Shown here: positions 34,299-45,611 of the stretch, piece by piece
How the letters are laid out: each line of letters starts with the position of its first letter
Position numbering within the stretch: the first letter of the stretch is position 1
Assembly (NCBI GenBank): GCA_933822405.4
Contig: CAKOGP040002091.1
Coordinates: forward strand, 243,889 to 307,888
Length of the DNA stretch: 64,000 nt
Direction: 5' to 3'
Source of the DNA: Cylindrotheca closterium
Lineage: Eukaryota > Bacillariophyta > Bacillariophyceae > Bacillariales > Bacillariaceae
Position numbers and translations under genes: made by a program
Notes under the pieces: generated by a model
What the model saw: the letters and a program-made list of their open reading frames with translations, nothing else
Told to the model about the DNA's origin: nothing
Database searches by the model: none

Positions 34299-36769
34299 AT
34301 GATGACACCAAGCATGCTACGGGCGGGAAGACTCGCCAAACCAAGTAATCTGATGCGATCCTATGTGATCTATTCAAAATCCATTGCCACAAACCGTTCC
34401 TCAGTCGCCAAAGGAGCAAGACGGCTGAATCGCTACAGCCGTCATTTCGCAACTCTCAATGGCGATGGTGTTGCAGATCTGACCTACAATGAGGCACCTG
34501 GTGGTGTCGCCAGTCCAATGGAATCCATCATCAAACGAAATGTTCCACAACGAGTGGAGCAAAAGATTGTGAGTGCTTCAGATGCAGTGGAGTTGATCCG
34601 TGATGGAGATACTGTAGCAGTATCTGGGTTTGTCGCTACAGGAGCTCCAGAAGCCATTCTCAAGGCTGTCGGAGAACGTTTCGAGGCCACCTCAAGTCCT
34701 AAAAATATGACTCTCTTATTTGGGGGAGGTCCTGGAGACTGGGGCACCAAGGGGCTATCGCATTTCGGGAAAGAGAAGGAAGATGGAACCAAAATGCTGG
34801 CCAGATCGATTGGTGGCCACTACGGCCAAGTCCCACTGGTTGCCAAGCTTGCCCTGGAGAACAAGATCGAAAGTTGGACCCTTCCTATGGGTTCGATCTC
34901 TAGAATGATCCGCAGTCAATCGACACATTCACCTGGACATATTACCAGTGTTGGGATCGGAACATATGTCGATCCAGATTTGACAGGAGGTGCCATCAAT
35001 GAAGCAGCCAAACAGAGTCCTCTACACAAGAAGCTGGTTCAGAAGATCCAAATTGACGGAGAAATCAGCCTCATGTACAAGGCGCTTCCTATTGACGTTG
35101 CCATCATTCGAGGCACTACCGCTGACGCGTCTGGTAATATTTCTCTGGAACACGAATCTTTGCTCTGTGATCAAAAGATCACGGCAGCTGCAGCCAAGAA
35201 CAGTGGTGGAATCGTCATAGCCCAAGTCAAGCGAATTGCCGCCAATGGGTCCATCAAATCGAGGGACGTCGGTGTTCCAGGACCTCTGGTTGACTGCGTT
35301 GTTGTAGTCGACGAAGAAGATCATGATGAACTCCATGGCATGAGCTATTTGGAACGATACAATCCTTCTTTGACTGGAGAAATCCAAACCGTTATGGATG
35401 AACTCGAACCCATGAGTCTCACAACCCGAAAGCTTATAGCACGACGTGCCTTTTTTCGGTTGGAACCGAACAAAATTGTAAACTTGGGAATTGGGCTTCC
35501 AGAGGGAGTGGCAAGTGTAGCCGCAGAAGAAGGAATGCTTGACTACATTACCCTAAGTACAGAACCTGGAGTATTTGGAGGTCTTCCAGCTTCCGGGCAC
35601 AGTTTTGGACCAGCATACAATGCTTCTAGTCTTATGGAGATGAATCAGGTAAGGGATGAAATATTCATACTCAGTGCGAAAAGAATGAAAATTGATATTT
35701 TGGCTTTGCTTTCGACCGGCAGATGTTTGACTACTACGATGGCGGCGGTCTCGACATGTCCTTTCTTGGTGCCGCACAAATCAATGCCAAAGGTGATGTG
35801 AATGTGTCACGCATGTCCAAGGATCTTCTCACTGGACCAGGAGGATTTATTGATATCTCGCAGTCGACGCAAAACATTTGCTTCATGACAACCATGACAG
35901 CTAAGGGTCTTCACGTTGACATTCCAGGAGACGGAACCTTGAAGATTGCGAATGAAGGAAAAGTGAAGAAGTTTGTCTCTGAAGTCTTTGAGAAGACATT
36001 CTCTGGGGATGAAGCTGTTCGTCGTGGCCAGAATGTCATTTACGTCACCGAGCGATGTGTCTTTCGACGATCGGGAAAATCTGATGTTCTGGAATTGATT
36101 GAAATCGCTCCTGGTGTCGATCTTCAGAAGGACGTTTTGGACCAGATGGATTTCGAACCATTGATCAGCCCCAAACTGAAGGAAATGGATCCTCGAATCT
36201 TCAAGGCAGAGAAGATGGGCACGACTTCTGAGCTTTTCGGAACCCTTGATGAAAGAGTCATTTACCATCCTGAACACCACACAGTATTCTTGAACATGTT
36301 TGGAGTTACACTAAATGAACCAGAGGACGTTGTATGGTATGCTGATGGCTTGCGAAGAATCATCAAACCCCTCGTCGACAAGCATGGCAAGATCAATATG
36401 GTTGCCAACTATGACGGATTCGACCTTCGAAAGGGACTGGAACCCTTGTTCGGAGAAAAGATTTCAGCAGTCCAAGAAGAGCTCTACAAGAGCGCAAAGA
36501 GGTATACCGGGCATGCTTTCAAGAGAGCTGCACTGAAGACCTCCCTGGGCATGAACAGCTGGAACTCTGATGATCTATTTGATACCTTCGACACCAATAG
36601 TGATGGTTCTCTTTCCACACACGAGCTTCGTGATGGATTCCAGGAGACATTCCAAATGAATTTGACTCCATCCGACATCCGCCTCTTCTTTGATGATGAT
36701 GAGACTACAACAATCTCCAGATCAAAGTTTGCAAACGGACTTGACGAGGTTTTTGTTAATCACACCTAA
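34299..36769 (+). CDS. Type I CoA-transferase with C-terminal EF-hand pair
   Basis: Two exons, 34299-35648 and 35723-36769 (74 bp intron, phase 0), 798 residues. The first 55 residues are Arg/Ser-rich without acids (RAGRLAKPSNLMRSY, RRLNRYSRHFAT), a typical mitochondrial presequence. The CoA-transferase body follows: VSGFVATGAPEAILKAVGER with FGGGPGDWG early, then NLGIGLPEGVASVAAEEGML and STEPGVFGGLPASG, where Glu422 is the expected catalytic glutamate. This order is that of the propionate/acyl-CoA transferase (Pct/YdiF) group, which moves CoA between short acids. At the C-terminus a canonical EF-hand loop (DTNSDGSLSTHE, about 741-752) and a degenerate second one are fused on, which suggests calcium control. 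The exact acyl substrate cannot be decided. Confidence 0.85.
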
Positions 36770-37019
36770 TTCGAGGCTCAACCAGCCAATAGCGAAATAT
36801 TTATCACATAGTTTTCATGGTTTTGGAAACCTACCATCGTCGTGTATTGCGTCTTATCAAACATGTTGCTGAACCGGTAATACCGGTAGAGCAGGATTGA
36901 ATGATTACCGTTTAACGCCCGAATATTGGGGGAGATCCGTGATTTGTTGATCTTTCCCTCAAAAGCAATCATCAGAAATGTGACACACCTTATTCCTCGC
37001 ACACCAAACGTATTCATGG

Positions 37020-37736
37020 ATGGGTATAGCTATGGAACTCTTCTATTTCAACCTTCATGCTCCTGATCTCGAGAAAAGCAAGGTCTTTTATAAAGAGGTG
37101 CTTGGATGGGAGATTGGCGGAGGAAGCCTAGGCGGACATGTGAACAATACGAACACACCTTGCGGCGTTGGGCCAGGCAGCACAACCAATACAGTTTATT
37201 TCACGACGGATAATCTCAAAGCGTCCATGGCAAAAGTGGAGGCTGAATGCGGGAAAATTCTATCTCGGGAATTCTATGAAGGGATCGGACCTGCTGCTTT
37301 TTGCCAGGATAATCAAGGTACCAGGTTTGCTTTGCAAGAACCTGGAACACCTGAGATGAAGAAACATGCTGCCGATGTCAAGAAAGGCAGGAAACATGGC
37401 GATTTGTTCTTCTTCTCTCTCCCTATCAAAGATGAAGCAAAAGCCAGAATTTTCTACGCGGTGGTACTTGGATGGACTTTTGGCGAAAAGGGGAAAGGAG
37501 GAGGATTGGGAGTTGAAAATTTGAAAGGTCCTGATGGTGGATTGGGATGTGGACGCGAAGGCCACCATCCATCCCTTTGGTTTCGTGTTGAGAATATCAT
37601 GGACGCAGTAGAGAGAGTCAAGGGGGCAGGTGGAAGTGCTGGTGATATTTTTGACGCCCCGGAAGGAGACATGTGTGAAGTAGTCGATGATCAGGGTGTG
37701 AAATTTGGTATTGTCCAACCGGCATCGGGATACTAA
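37020..37736 (+). CDS. Two-domain glyoxalase/VOC superfamily protein
   Basis: Single exon, 238 residues, built of two VOC modules. The first (about 1-118) begins MELFYFNLHAPDLEKSKVFY and KEVLGWEIGGG; the second (about 130-238) begins DLFFFSLPIKDEAKARIFY and AVVLGWTFGEK. Each ends with a strand typical of the family (FALQEPG; VKFGIVQPASG). Such proteins bind a metal and act as lyases, dioxygenases or antibiotic-binding proteins; two fused modules often form one active site. The substrate is not evident. An in-frame ATG at codon 5 is an alternative start. It lies between the CoA-transferase and the converging kinase-epimerase gene. Confidence 0.75.
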   Translation: MGIAMELFYFNLHAPDLEKSKVFYKEVLGWEIGGGSLGGHVNNTNTPCGVGPGSTTNTVYFTTDNLKASMAKVEAECGKILSREFYEGIGPAAFCQDNQGTRFALQEPGTPEMKKHAADVKKGRKHGDLFFFSLPIKDEAKARIFYAVVLGWTFGEKGKGGGLGVENLKGPDGGLGCGREGHHPSLWFRVENIMDAVERVKGAGGSAGDIFDAPEGDMCEVVDDQGVKFGIVQPASGY

Positions 37737-37956
37737 TTGAAACACTTGATTACTTTAGTTTTGTGCATCTTATTACAGTACTAGCTTTTTCCGGGATGAC
37801 CGTATATTTGTGCTGCTTCATTCAAAGTGACCATGTTATTGTTCCGTCACCCTTGTATGTCTGTAGCTTCACCATATAATGCGATTGTATTTTGACGAGG
37901 CTACCTTTCGAGGTAGAAAAGAGCTAGGGCCGGGGCTTATCTGGTGCTCGGGTGGA

Positions 37957-40735
37957 CTAGAAGTAAGCGGTACTGCTCTTTGCTGCAGTGGACAAATCCA
38001 TGACTCCCTGAGACAAAGATACTGGGTGTCGAAATACATATGTCCCTGCCACAAGGACGTCGGCCTTCGCGACTTGTGGCACTGTTTTTTCGTTGACTCC
38101 TCCTACAAAAAAAATCGGTAGTGTTAGTCCACATAATATTGTAGTTCAACAAACCAGGCAGACAAGCCGACTCAAAGATGCGTACCATCAACACCAATTT
38201 CAAATGAATACCCTTTCTCTTGTCGGAGCTGCACAAGATGCTCAAGTTTGACCAAAATTACAGTATTGAACTTCTGACCACCAAATCCTGGCTCCACCGC
38301 CAGTAGATTTACGACCGAAATAAGACCTGAAGCTAGAATGGAATCAAGCGTACTCACACTTGTTGCGGGATTGATGCTAATCCCACATTTCATTCCAGCA
38401 TCAGTTATTCGTTTTGCCAATTCCAGTACTTCTGCTTCATCAGCCATTGCCTCGAACTGAAAAATAAATCGGTCTGCCCCAGCCTCCTTCATTGCATCGA
38501 CGAAGCGAGCTGGCTTGTACACGCACATGTGTAAGTCGAGAATGGCATCGGGAGAGCAATCTCGAATTGCTTTTACCATTTGTGGGCCCTATTTTATCCG
38601 GATTGATGATTAGATCAGGTACCGGAACTGGTAATGATTTGGACCAGCACCAAAACTTACAAATGTGAACGCCCAGGGAGAATCCAATGCAACCGAGTCA
38701 AAAATATCGACATGCAGACGGGGGGCTCCAGCTTTGACGCATCTCAAAACTTCGGCCTTCATATTTGCAAAGTCACATGCCAGCAAGGATGGTGAAATTA
38801 TTGGGGCTATCTCTGACACCGAGGCATAGGAGCTATCTCCTCCTCGAAGTCGCGCAATGGCATGGGAGATGGGTTTGACGCATTGCCCCACCTTAGAGTA
38901 TATGCTGTTGTACAGATTGGTGTATTCGGGCGATAGCTCTGACGATGGTTCCACACGCATCTTTGTTCGAACCATTGCTTTCACAGCATCACTGATGCAC
39001 CCATGGACGCCAACGCCATACGATGCCAAGATAGCTGAACCTAGCAATGGCGCCTCACTGTTCTCGCATACTACCACAGGCTTTCCCGTCACATCAGCAT
39101 GCATTTGCAGCCAGAGTTTACTTCGGGTGGCTCCTCCAGCAATAATGATCTCCTCACATGCATGACCTGCTTTTTCGAGTCCTTCAACGCATCCTCGTGT
39201 TCCGTAACATACAGCTTCCATGAAAGCCCGCCAAATGTGTGCTCGAGTGTGAGATAGTGAAAGACCCAAAAGAGCACCTCGGGCCAATGCATCTGTTTCT
39301 GGGGTTCTTGAACCTTGGAAAGTCTCGAGTGCCACCAAGCCTTCGCAGCCTGGTGGAATCTTTTCTGCTTCAGAGTCCAAGGTGGCGTAGTCGACTTCTT
39401 CAGCCCCTAAGACCTTTCGAGCCCAGAACATAATGCTTCCCGTACTTGATTGTCCACCTTCTGCGAAATTTATTCCTGGCAACGGCGCTCCTCTGTAGGC
39501 TCCCCAGATGCCGGCTGATCGATGGGGGAGCGAGGAGACAACGCAGTGAAGATGTGACGAACCGGTAATGAGACAAAGCTGTGAAAGGTGTGAGTTGGTA
39601 TTGTAAGCAAAAAGGCCTAGCAATAGTCATGACAAACGTACCTGTCCGGGATAAATGCACCCCAAGCCAATCATCCCAACAAATGCATCTGGACCGCCTT
39701 GACAGACTGGAAGTCCAACCGGGAGATTCAAGTGTTCCGCTGCGTCTTCCGTCAGACCACCAATCAAGGATCCCATTGGCAAGCATATTGTTGGAAGTTT
39801 GGAAGCAAGTTCTGGTATTCCAAGCTTTTCATACAACGATGTTGGCCTCCCCGGAAAAGGGTCGTCTTCTGTGCTCTCATTGATGCATTCTTCACCGTCC
39901 CAATGCCACCTCGCTGCAGCGTTGCAAGAGCTGGCTACCATTTTCCCAGTCATTTTGTAATTGATGTAGTCCTGGTATTCACAAATAGTGTCAGCCTTGT
40001 CCCATATTTCTGGTTCATTTTGACGTATCCACAGAGATTTTGGTGTCATCCATTCGGCACTCAGTGGACCATTGCCGCCCGAATTGACTTCCAGAGCCGG
40101 GTCTCCCTTACATTTCTCCATAACCTCAACCGTTTGCGCTGCCGATCGAGCATCCATCCATAACAGACTTGGCCGCAATGGTTCCTTATTAGCGTCCAAT
40201 GCCACAACGGAACAGCACGTGGTATCAATGCAGATTCCGCAAATATTCGAATCCGAATCGGAAATGGAAGCGACGGCACCTCGGACAGCTTCCCCAAGAT
40301 TTTCCCACCAGTCTTGTGGCATTTGTTCGGCCCACCCTGGTTGCGGGTGATAGGTCTTGTACGCTGACGCACATGATTTGCCCACGACAGCACCAGTTTC
40401 GGCATCAAAACAACAGGCACGGATGCTCTAAGTTGCATCAATACAATCGAATTGTGTTGAGCAAAGTTCGAAAAAGAGAGAATGCCCCATTGTAGTATAG
40501 CAATGAACATGGTTAGAGAAGTTTTCCATTCGATGGCGGCATTGGATCGTCAGAGAAAACGTACCTCCGTTCCACCATCCACACCAATTACAACGTTGCT
40601 CCCAGTTTTGGAGACGAAAGACTTTAGCTGCGCAGAAGAACTTCCTTCTGATATCGAGACAGAGAAAGCCAATACGATTAGAATCGCCCAGTGAAGCCTC
40701 AACGGCATTATCACTGTTGACGAATGAATGATCAT
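37957..40735 (-). CDS. FGGY pentulose kinase fused to ribulose-phosphate 3-epimerase
   Basis: Five exons on the minus strand: 40735-40565, 40427-39642, 39578-38661, 38588-38186, 38102-37957, all GT-AG, giving 807 residues. A signal-peptide-like N-terminus (LRLHWAILIVLAFSVSISEG) precedes the FGGY kinase start VVIGVDGGTE|SIRACCFDAE, with KTYHPQPGWAEQ and GNGPLSAEWMTPKSLW. The kinase C-lobe has IIIAGGATRSKLWLQMHADV. The epimerase begins ISPSLLACDFANMKAEVLRC and keeps the metal ligands in LHVDIFD, LDLHMCV and VDGG. The product order (phosphorylate D-ribulose, then epimerise to xylulose 5-phosphate) makes chemical sense as a bifunctional enzyme. The loop after HVD is unlike the usual MDG-F-VPN. 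A second in-frame Met at residue 10 is a likelier signal-peptide start. Confidence 0.85.
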
Positions 40736-41232
40736 CGTCTCATGCCACGGTGACGTAAATAAGTCGATATATTCAATATCTTATTGAACTGCGATACGTT
40801 GTCTGGTCGTCGTCCCAACGAAGGAAGAACGAATGAATCATTTCTGAGTCACGAGCCCCCAAACATTAGATCCAAGTCCCCCAAACATTCCCGAGTTTTT
40901 GGCGCTGCGGACGTATCGTGTAGTGTGTAGTACCGGTACAGTGGGTACAAGTGCTGGTATTACGCCGCTATATACGGTGCAAAAGTAGGTGCGAAGAGGC
41001 ACCACTGTTCAACGCCACTTTGGTCAATAATAATTCGGAAGATTGCTGCATCTGATCAGACAAAATTGACAAACTTTCGTTAATTGTGGTGATCGGGTAG
41101 TCGCGCGCGACGACCTCACGAAAAGTGCAGCTTGATCAGACAAAATATCTGTGATCAGCTTTTGCCGTCACATAAAATTCGAAGCACTGCATCGATCTCA
41201 TCTCTTTACAACAAGCACGAAGCTCTAAAATC
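40736..41232. promoter_or_regulatory. Divergent intergenic region
   Basis: About 500 bp between the kinase-epimerase gene (minus) and the first CRAL-TRIO gene (plus). It contains several TGATCAGACAAAAT-like stretches near 41053 and 41132 (two similar copies), but no established element. Confidence 0.35.
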
Positions 41233-42114
41233 ATGACCAAAACAATGTTCCTAAAGTCTCTGTTGCCACATAAGAGACATTTTCGTAAACAAACAAGAGA
41301 AAATGAAGACGGAGCGTCCGTTGCAACTGAAAATCACTCTGAATCATCCATGTCCCCTGCCAATTCTGCTGAACTGCATACGCAAAAGGAGGAGGAATGT
41401 CTCCGAAAATTAAAAGAGGATTGCCACTTGAGAAAAATGTCTGCCTCTGATATGACCATCTTTCGATTTGCTTGCTTTTACGACTTTGTCTATGAAAAGG
41501 CTCGATCTGCCCTTGTTGAAAAATACAATGATCCCCATCTAAGCATGCAAATGGAAGACAAGCTGTGCGAACAGTTCCAAAACAAGGTTATCTTTCCCCT
41601 ACCGGGTCTCAGGACCAAAAACAAAAAGCAAGGGGTAGTCTACTTCCATGCCGCCCGTCACTTCACAGCGACAATGGATACTGAAATGCTTGTCAGTAAC
41701 ATGACCTATATTTTCAACGACATGAGCTTGACCGAAGAACAATGCCGCAATGGAGTCGCAATGATAATTGATTTAAACCACTGGACACTCAAGAACTTCA
41801 CACCCGAATGCTCCAACAAGTTTTTCAAGGCATTGCAGTACCAAGTGCCGACAAAGGTCGAAACAGTTCTCATTGTAAACGCTCCACGCTGGTTCCCAAA
41901 GCTTTATCGCCACTTGTTCAAGAAGATGATGGCCAAATCATTCTCTAAGAAAGTGCACATCTTGAAGAAATCAGAGCAGCTACAAACCCACTTGGCGGAA
42001 GGCTACGAAAAGTATCTGCCAGTAGAAATGGGATATTGGGTCGACTCGACAGAGATCGTTGATGATTTCATCGACTGGAAGCGTCATAATGAAGAATCAT
42101 CATCCAATCGCTGA
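41233..42114 (+). CDS. CRAL-TRIO (SEC14-like) protein, array copy 1
   Basis: 293 residues, one exon. A basic, Ser-rich N-terminus is followed by a CRAL-TRIO-N-like helix bundle (ECLRKLKEDCHLRKMS; TIFRFACFYDFVYEKA). The lipid-binding CRAL-TRIO domain has GVAMIIDLNHWTLKNFTPEC, VLIVNAPRWFPKLYRHLFKK and LPVEMGYWVD, the counterparts of V-DL-G, IVNAP and LPxExGG in SEC14 proteins. Family knowledge: these proteins carry or present phosphoinositides and other hydrophobic ligands. First of eight plus-strand paralogues over 20 kb; it is the most divergent at the N-terminus together with copy 8. Confidence 0.8.
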   Translation: MTKTMFLKSLLPHKRHFRKQTRENEDGASVATENHSESSMSPANSAELHTQKEEECLRKLKEDCHLRKMSASDMTIFRFACFYDFVYEKARSALVEKYNDPHLSMQMEDKLCEQFQNKVIFPLPGLRTKNKKQGVVYFHAARHFTATMDTEMLVSNMTYIFNDMSLTEEQCRNGVAMIIDLNHWTLKNFTPECSNKFFKALQYQVPTKVETVLIVNAPRWFPKLYRHLFKKMMAKSFSKKVHILKKSEQLQTHLAEGYEKYLPVEMGYWVDSTEIVDDFIDWKRHNEESSSNR

Positions 42115-43284
42115 TGTGCCGATCACATCAATTAATGATGACGAGAACAGACAACATAAGCATTGCCAAGTGTAATTATTTGAAACAATAGACACATTTA
42201 TTTACTTTGACATCAATATGCATTGCAGCATGCATCGTTGTTGTCAACTGTGCTGTCAGCTGTGTGCTGGCCTTCAAACAACCAATTGGTGTCTATTATT
42301 TTTACCGGTACCAGATATCCTATAGATGTACTATCTAAGATAGCCTACTGCCGTCCTCCGTGTGTGTGTTCGTAGTATTTTGTCTTGGTGTGTAGCTGGT
42401 GGGTTGTGGTGTGAAGCGGGTCGAACTGATCGAGTAATAGACTCGATTCGTTCGACCAATCTCAGAAATCCCGTGTGCGGTATTACTGAGATCTGCTTTC
42501 CTACCAGGCACCGCCGATATGGTAAAATGGAGGCGGTGCCCAACAGGGCGGGTGAGGTTTGGGAGAGAAAAATTGAATTACCACGACACAAGTGGGTGAA
42601 TTCAATCTCAGTCGATAAACTGGGCATCATTGCCTCGGCGCATCGACAACAACTTTTGACGGTCGAAGGCCGTTCGGCCTTTGTCCGTCTGTAACACAAT
42701 GTAGTCAAAGAAATCGAACAGTGTGCCTGCGGTCTACATACGTTGGACTAGCTAGCTAGTCGACAAATCATGGAACTACAGTACTTACTCCCGAGTTTTC
42801 GGAGGCGGGATATGTCAGTAGACACCCACAGGCAATAGAACACAAACGTCTGAAACGAACTTGAAGTTCAGTTGAGGAACCTTTGGTACTCGTAAACGTG
42901 TACCGGCGGAGGATTATGCGTTTATCAACATTAATAATTTGTATTCTGATCAGAAAAAAATGGGCGCTTTGAAAGCCAAAATATCTGCCGCAGCAATCCA
43001 CTCCCGAGATGTTAGCCCTTTCTATTTCTTCAGCTTTCATTATTGATTTTTCAAGTTAACACCGCGCGCGACGACTTTTTATCTGATCAGATCATACCGG
43101 TTCAACTTGTTTAATGATGTCGGTTTCAAATGAAGAGTTCTACCTTGATCAGATGCCTTCCTTCAGAAAATTCAATACCAAAAAAAAGACGGGACAGAAG
43201 ATTTATAAACCAGACTTTCTGGTGTTACCCACACAACATTTTCTGCTTCACAAAAAGCACCACAACAAGCACCTGGTCCAAATC
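42115..43284. other. Intergenic with a multi-hairpin block
   Basis: No gene. Holds four stems in 270 bp: 42419-42457 (8+6 bp stem with internal loop), 42459-42490 (about 7 bp), 42507-42540 (perfect 9 bp, arms GGCACCGCC/GGCGGTGCC), and 42658-42689 (5+7 bp stem). A 35 nt block at 42383-42417 is shared with 18395-18429. Further on, a TTTTCGGAGG motif (42796-42805) precedes array copy 2. Confidence 0.55.
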
Positions 43285-44148
43285 ATGCCCAAGATCATGT
43301 TCCCAAAGACACCACTCTTCCTCAAGCAGAGACAGAGCAAATCGAAAGACATTGAAGACGGATCCTCCGTCACGACTGAGATTATCTATGATTCGTCCCA
43401 TTCCCAAGACGTTGATCCACAAACGCGAAAGGAGCAGGAATGTCTTCGAAAGCTGAGAGAAGAATGCCGCTTGGCAAACATCTCCGTCTCTGACAACATC
43501 ATCTTTCGCTTTGCTTGCTACTACAACTTTAACTTTGACAAGGCCCGAACTGCCATGGCCGAAAAGTTTGATGATCCTCATCTTCACTATAGAATGGACG
43601 ATGAGCTCTTAGACCAGTTCCAAAACAAGGTCATCTTTCCCCTACCGGGTCTCAGGACCAGGAACATGAAGCACGAAGTACTCTACTTTCACGCCGCTCG
43701 ACATTTCACAGCGACAATGGATACCCAACTGCTAATAAGGAACATGACCTATATTTTCAACGATATGAGCCTGACTGAGCAACAATGCCGCAATGGAGTC
43801 GCAATGATAATCGATTTGAACCACTGGACATTCAAGAACTTCACACCCGAATGCTCCAACAAGTTTTTCAAGGCATTGCAATACCAAGTACCAACAAAGG
43901 TAGAAGCAGTTCTCATTGTGAACGCTCCGCGCTGGTTCCCAAAACTTTATCGCCACTTGTTCAAGAAGATGATGACCAAATCATTCGCTAAGAAAGTGCA
44001 TATCTTGAAGAAACCACAGCAGTTGAAAACTCATTTGATGGATGGCTGCGAACAGTTTCTGCCAGTAGAAATGGGATATTGGGTCGACTCAACGGAGATT
44101 GTTGACGATTTCATCGACTGGAAGCGTCACACTGAATCCAATCATTGA
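43285..44148 (+). CDS. CRAL-TRIO (SEC14-like) protein, array copy 2
   Basis: 287 residues from the ATG at 43285 (MPKIMFPKT), which aligns with the MTK/MAK-I-MF start of the other copies; the frame is open upstream to 43114 but that part looks untranslated. Same domain order as copy 1: Ser/charged N-terminus, CRAL-TRIO-N-like segment (IIFRFACYYNFNFDKA), lipid-binding domain (AMIIDLNHWTFKNFTPEC; LIVNAPRWFPKLYRHLFKK; LPVEMGYWVD). Very close to copies 3 and 4 in the domain core. The 5' UTR sequence AAAAGCACCA before the start recurs upstream of copy 5. Confidence 0.8.
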   Translation: MPKIMFPKTPLFLKQRQSKSKDIEDGSSVTTEIIYDSSHSQDVDPQTRKEQECLRKLREECRLANISVSDNIIFRFACYYNFNFDKARTAMAEKFDDPHLHYRMDDELLDQFQNKVIFPLPGLRTRNMKHEVLYFHAARHFTATMDTQLLIRNMTYIFNDMSLTEQQCRNGVAMIIDLNHWTFKNFTPECSNKFFKALQYQVPTKVEAVLIVNAPRWFPKLYRHLFKKMMTKSFAKKVHILKKPQQLKTHLMDGCEQFLPVEMGYWVDSTEIVDDFIDWKRHTESNH

Positions 44149-44539
44149 GCGAGAGCATGATGGTACTATAATCGGGGACGATGAGGGAGGATGCGAGCAC
44201 ATGGCTTCATCCAACATTTTCTATACTTTACATATTCTAATTATTAGGGCATTGCTATTTTGCTTCATGGCATGTCTTTGCACCTTACAGTAGGAATCAA
44301 TTTAAAATACAATATGAACCCAATTTTGGGTTCGTGATTTTGTAAGTCCATAGTGTTGACTGGATTGGTTCGAAACACGATTGACGTACTTCACTGAAGC
44401 GGCGCACCTCAAGTCGTCAACGGAATGGAGACTAGAGGAGCTCTCAAGTCTCATGGGTCTTCCGTCTTCCCGATCAATCATCGCACTTCTCGCAAGATAA
44501 CTACAGTAGTTGCAGCCAACTTACGCAAGTTCAAGGCAT

Positions 44540-44851
44540 ATGAAGGACGACATCATCAATAACTACAAAGACGATGACCCAAACCCTCGCAAGCGCCAGG
44601 TTGCCACAGTGGGACTCCAGAGTGGTAAGCGCATCAAAATGGACGAGTGGCTAGCCTATCATGGAACAAGACAATTCCGCATTGATGACGATCATTACCA
44701 ATGCCTGGAAAGACAGAGAAGAGGAAAGAATGGAGGTCGAATGAATAGCTATCGCAAATCAGTATGTCACGCACGATGTCATAAGGACTGGATTCGCATT
44801 ATGCATTATCTTGGCCAATGCGTACGAGGAAACCAATATAAGTTTTGGTAA
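44540..44851 (+). CDS. Small charged protein linked to channel genes, member b
   Basis: 103 residues from 44540 (MKDDIINNY); an ATG 10 codons upstream is possible. Shares KDDDPNPRKRQV, SGKRIKMDEWLAYHGTR with member a at 33619-33846, and CHKDWIRIMHYLGQCVRGNQ with the relic at 50804-51041. It ends directly before the minus-strand channel-tail pseudogene, the same tail-to-tail layout as the other two. No recognised domain; the conserved CHKDW...CVRGNQ segment has two Cys and one His. Confidence 0.45.
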   Translation: MKDDIINNYKDDDPNPRKRQVATVGLQSGKRIKMDEWLAYHGTRQFRIDDDHYQCLERQRRGKNGGRMNSYRKSVCHARCHKDWIRIMHYLGQCVRGNQYKFW

Positions 44852-44934
44852 GATGGATTTGGTGAAGTCAGGAGTTTTCATTGCATCGAAAACGAATGTT
44901 GACTTCATAGGATGTACGACGTTTGCTCTACCCT

Positions 44935-45345
44935 AAAGGCGTCCAATGAAACTCTTCGCTCACTGGATCTCATACTTTCTTGCCGATCTCTTGCTCTGTT
45001 TACCTTGGGATCTGAGGCATCCAGCATTTCGGAGCTTCGCATTTTGAACTCCAATCTTGATTGCAAGCTTCAAACAAAACCTGTGTAGCTGTGCTCGGTG
45101 TTTAAGCACTACTCTTGGTGAAGGTTACGTCAAGAACTCATCATTATTGTCAGTATCAATTACTTGGCAACGGAAGAAGTTATTGATCGAATTCGACCGG
45201 TTTGGCCTGGATTGTTCAAGACATAGGTACCAAGAGCTTCTCTTAAGTCTGACAAGTTGGAGCCCAAACGAAGACGAATGTGAAATTGCATTTCGAGGCG
45301 AACATTCAAATTTCTTTGATCTCGCGATCCGTAACGAGCAGTGAG
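44935..45345 (-). pseudogene. Relic of MscS channel 3' end
   Basis: The plus-strand text from about 44945 matches 51085-51190 downstream of channel copy 3 (for example ACTTTCTTGCCGATCTCTTG). On the minus strand, pieces such as NSINNFFRCQVIDTDN and ARSKKFECS match the C-terminal beta-domain of channel copy 3 in shifted frames. Only the last exon is represented; there are several frame changes and no membrane part. Confidence 0.7.
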
Positions 45346-45611
45346 AAGAATAGACTACAACAGAAACGTTTCTGAGTGTATCGCTATAGGTACGGTATGT
45401 ATGTCTATTTGATATCGTATGGCTTTCAAAATAACCAATTTGCATCTTAGTAGCTTGTATTGCCGTTATGTGTGCTAGCCTTCGAGCAAACAATTGGTAT
45501 CATGTACAGTAATTTTGTCGAATACTGTAGCTATCAAATGAAATGGATCAATCAATTTTTTCTTGAGACTATCTATATCTTGGACCGGCACGAAAACTCG
45601 TCACTGCTGGG

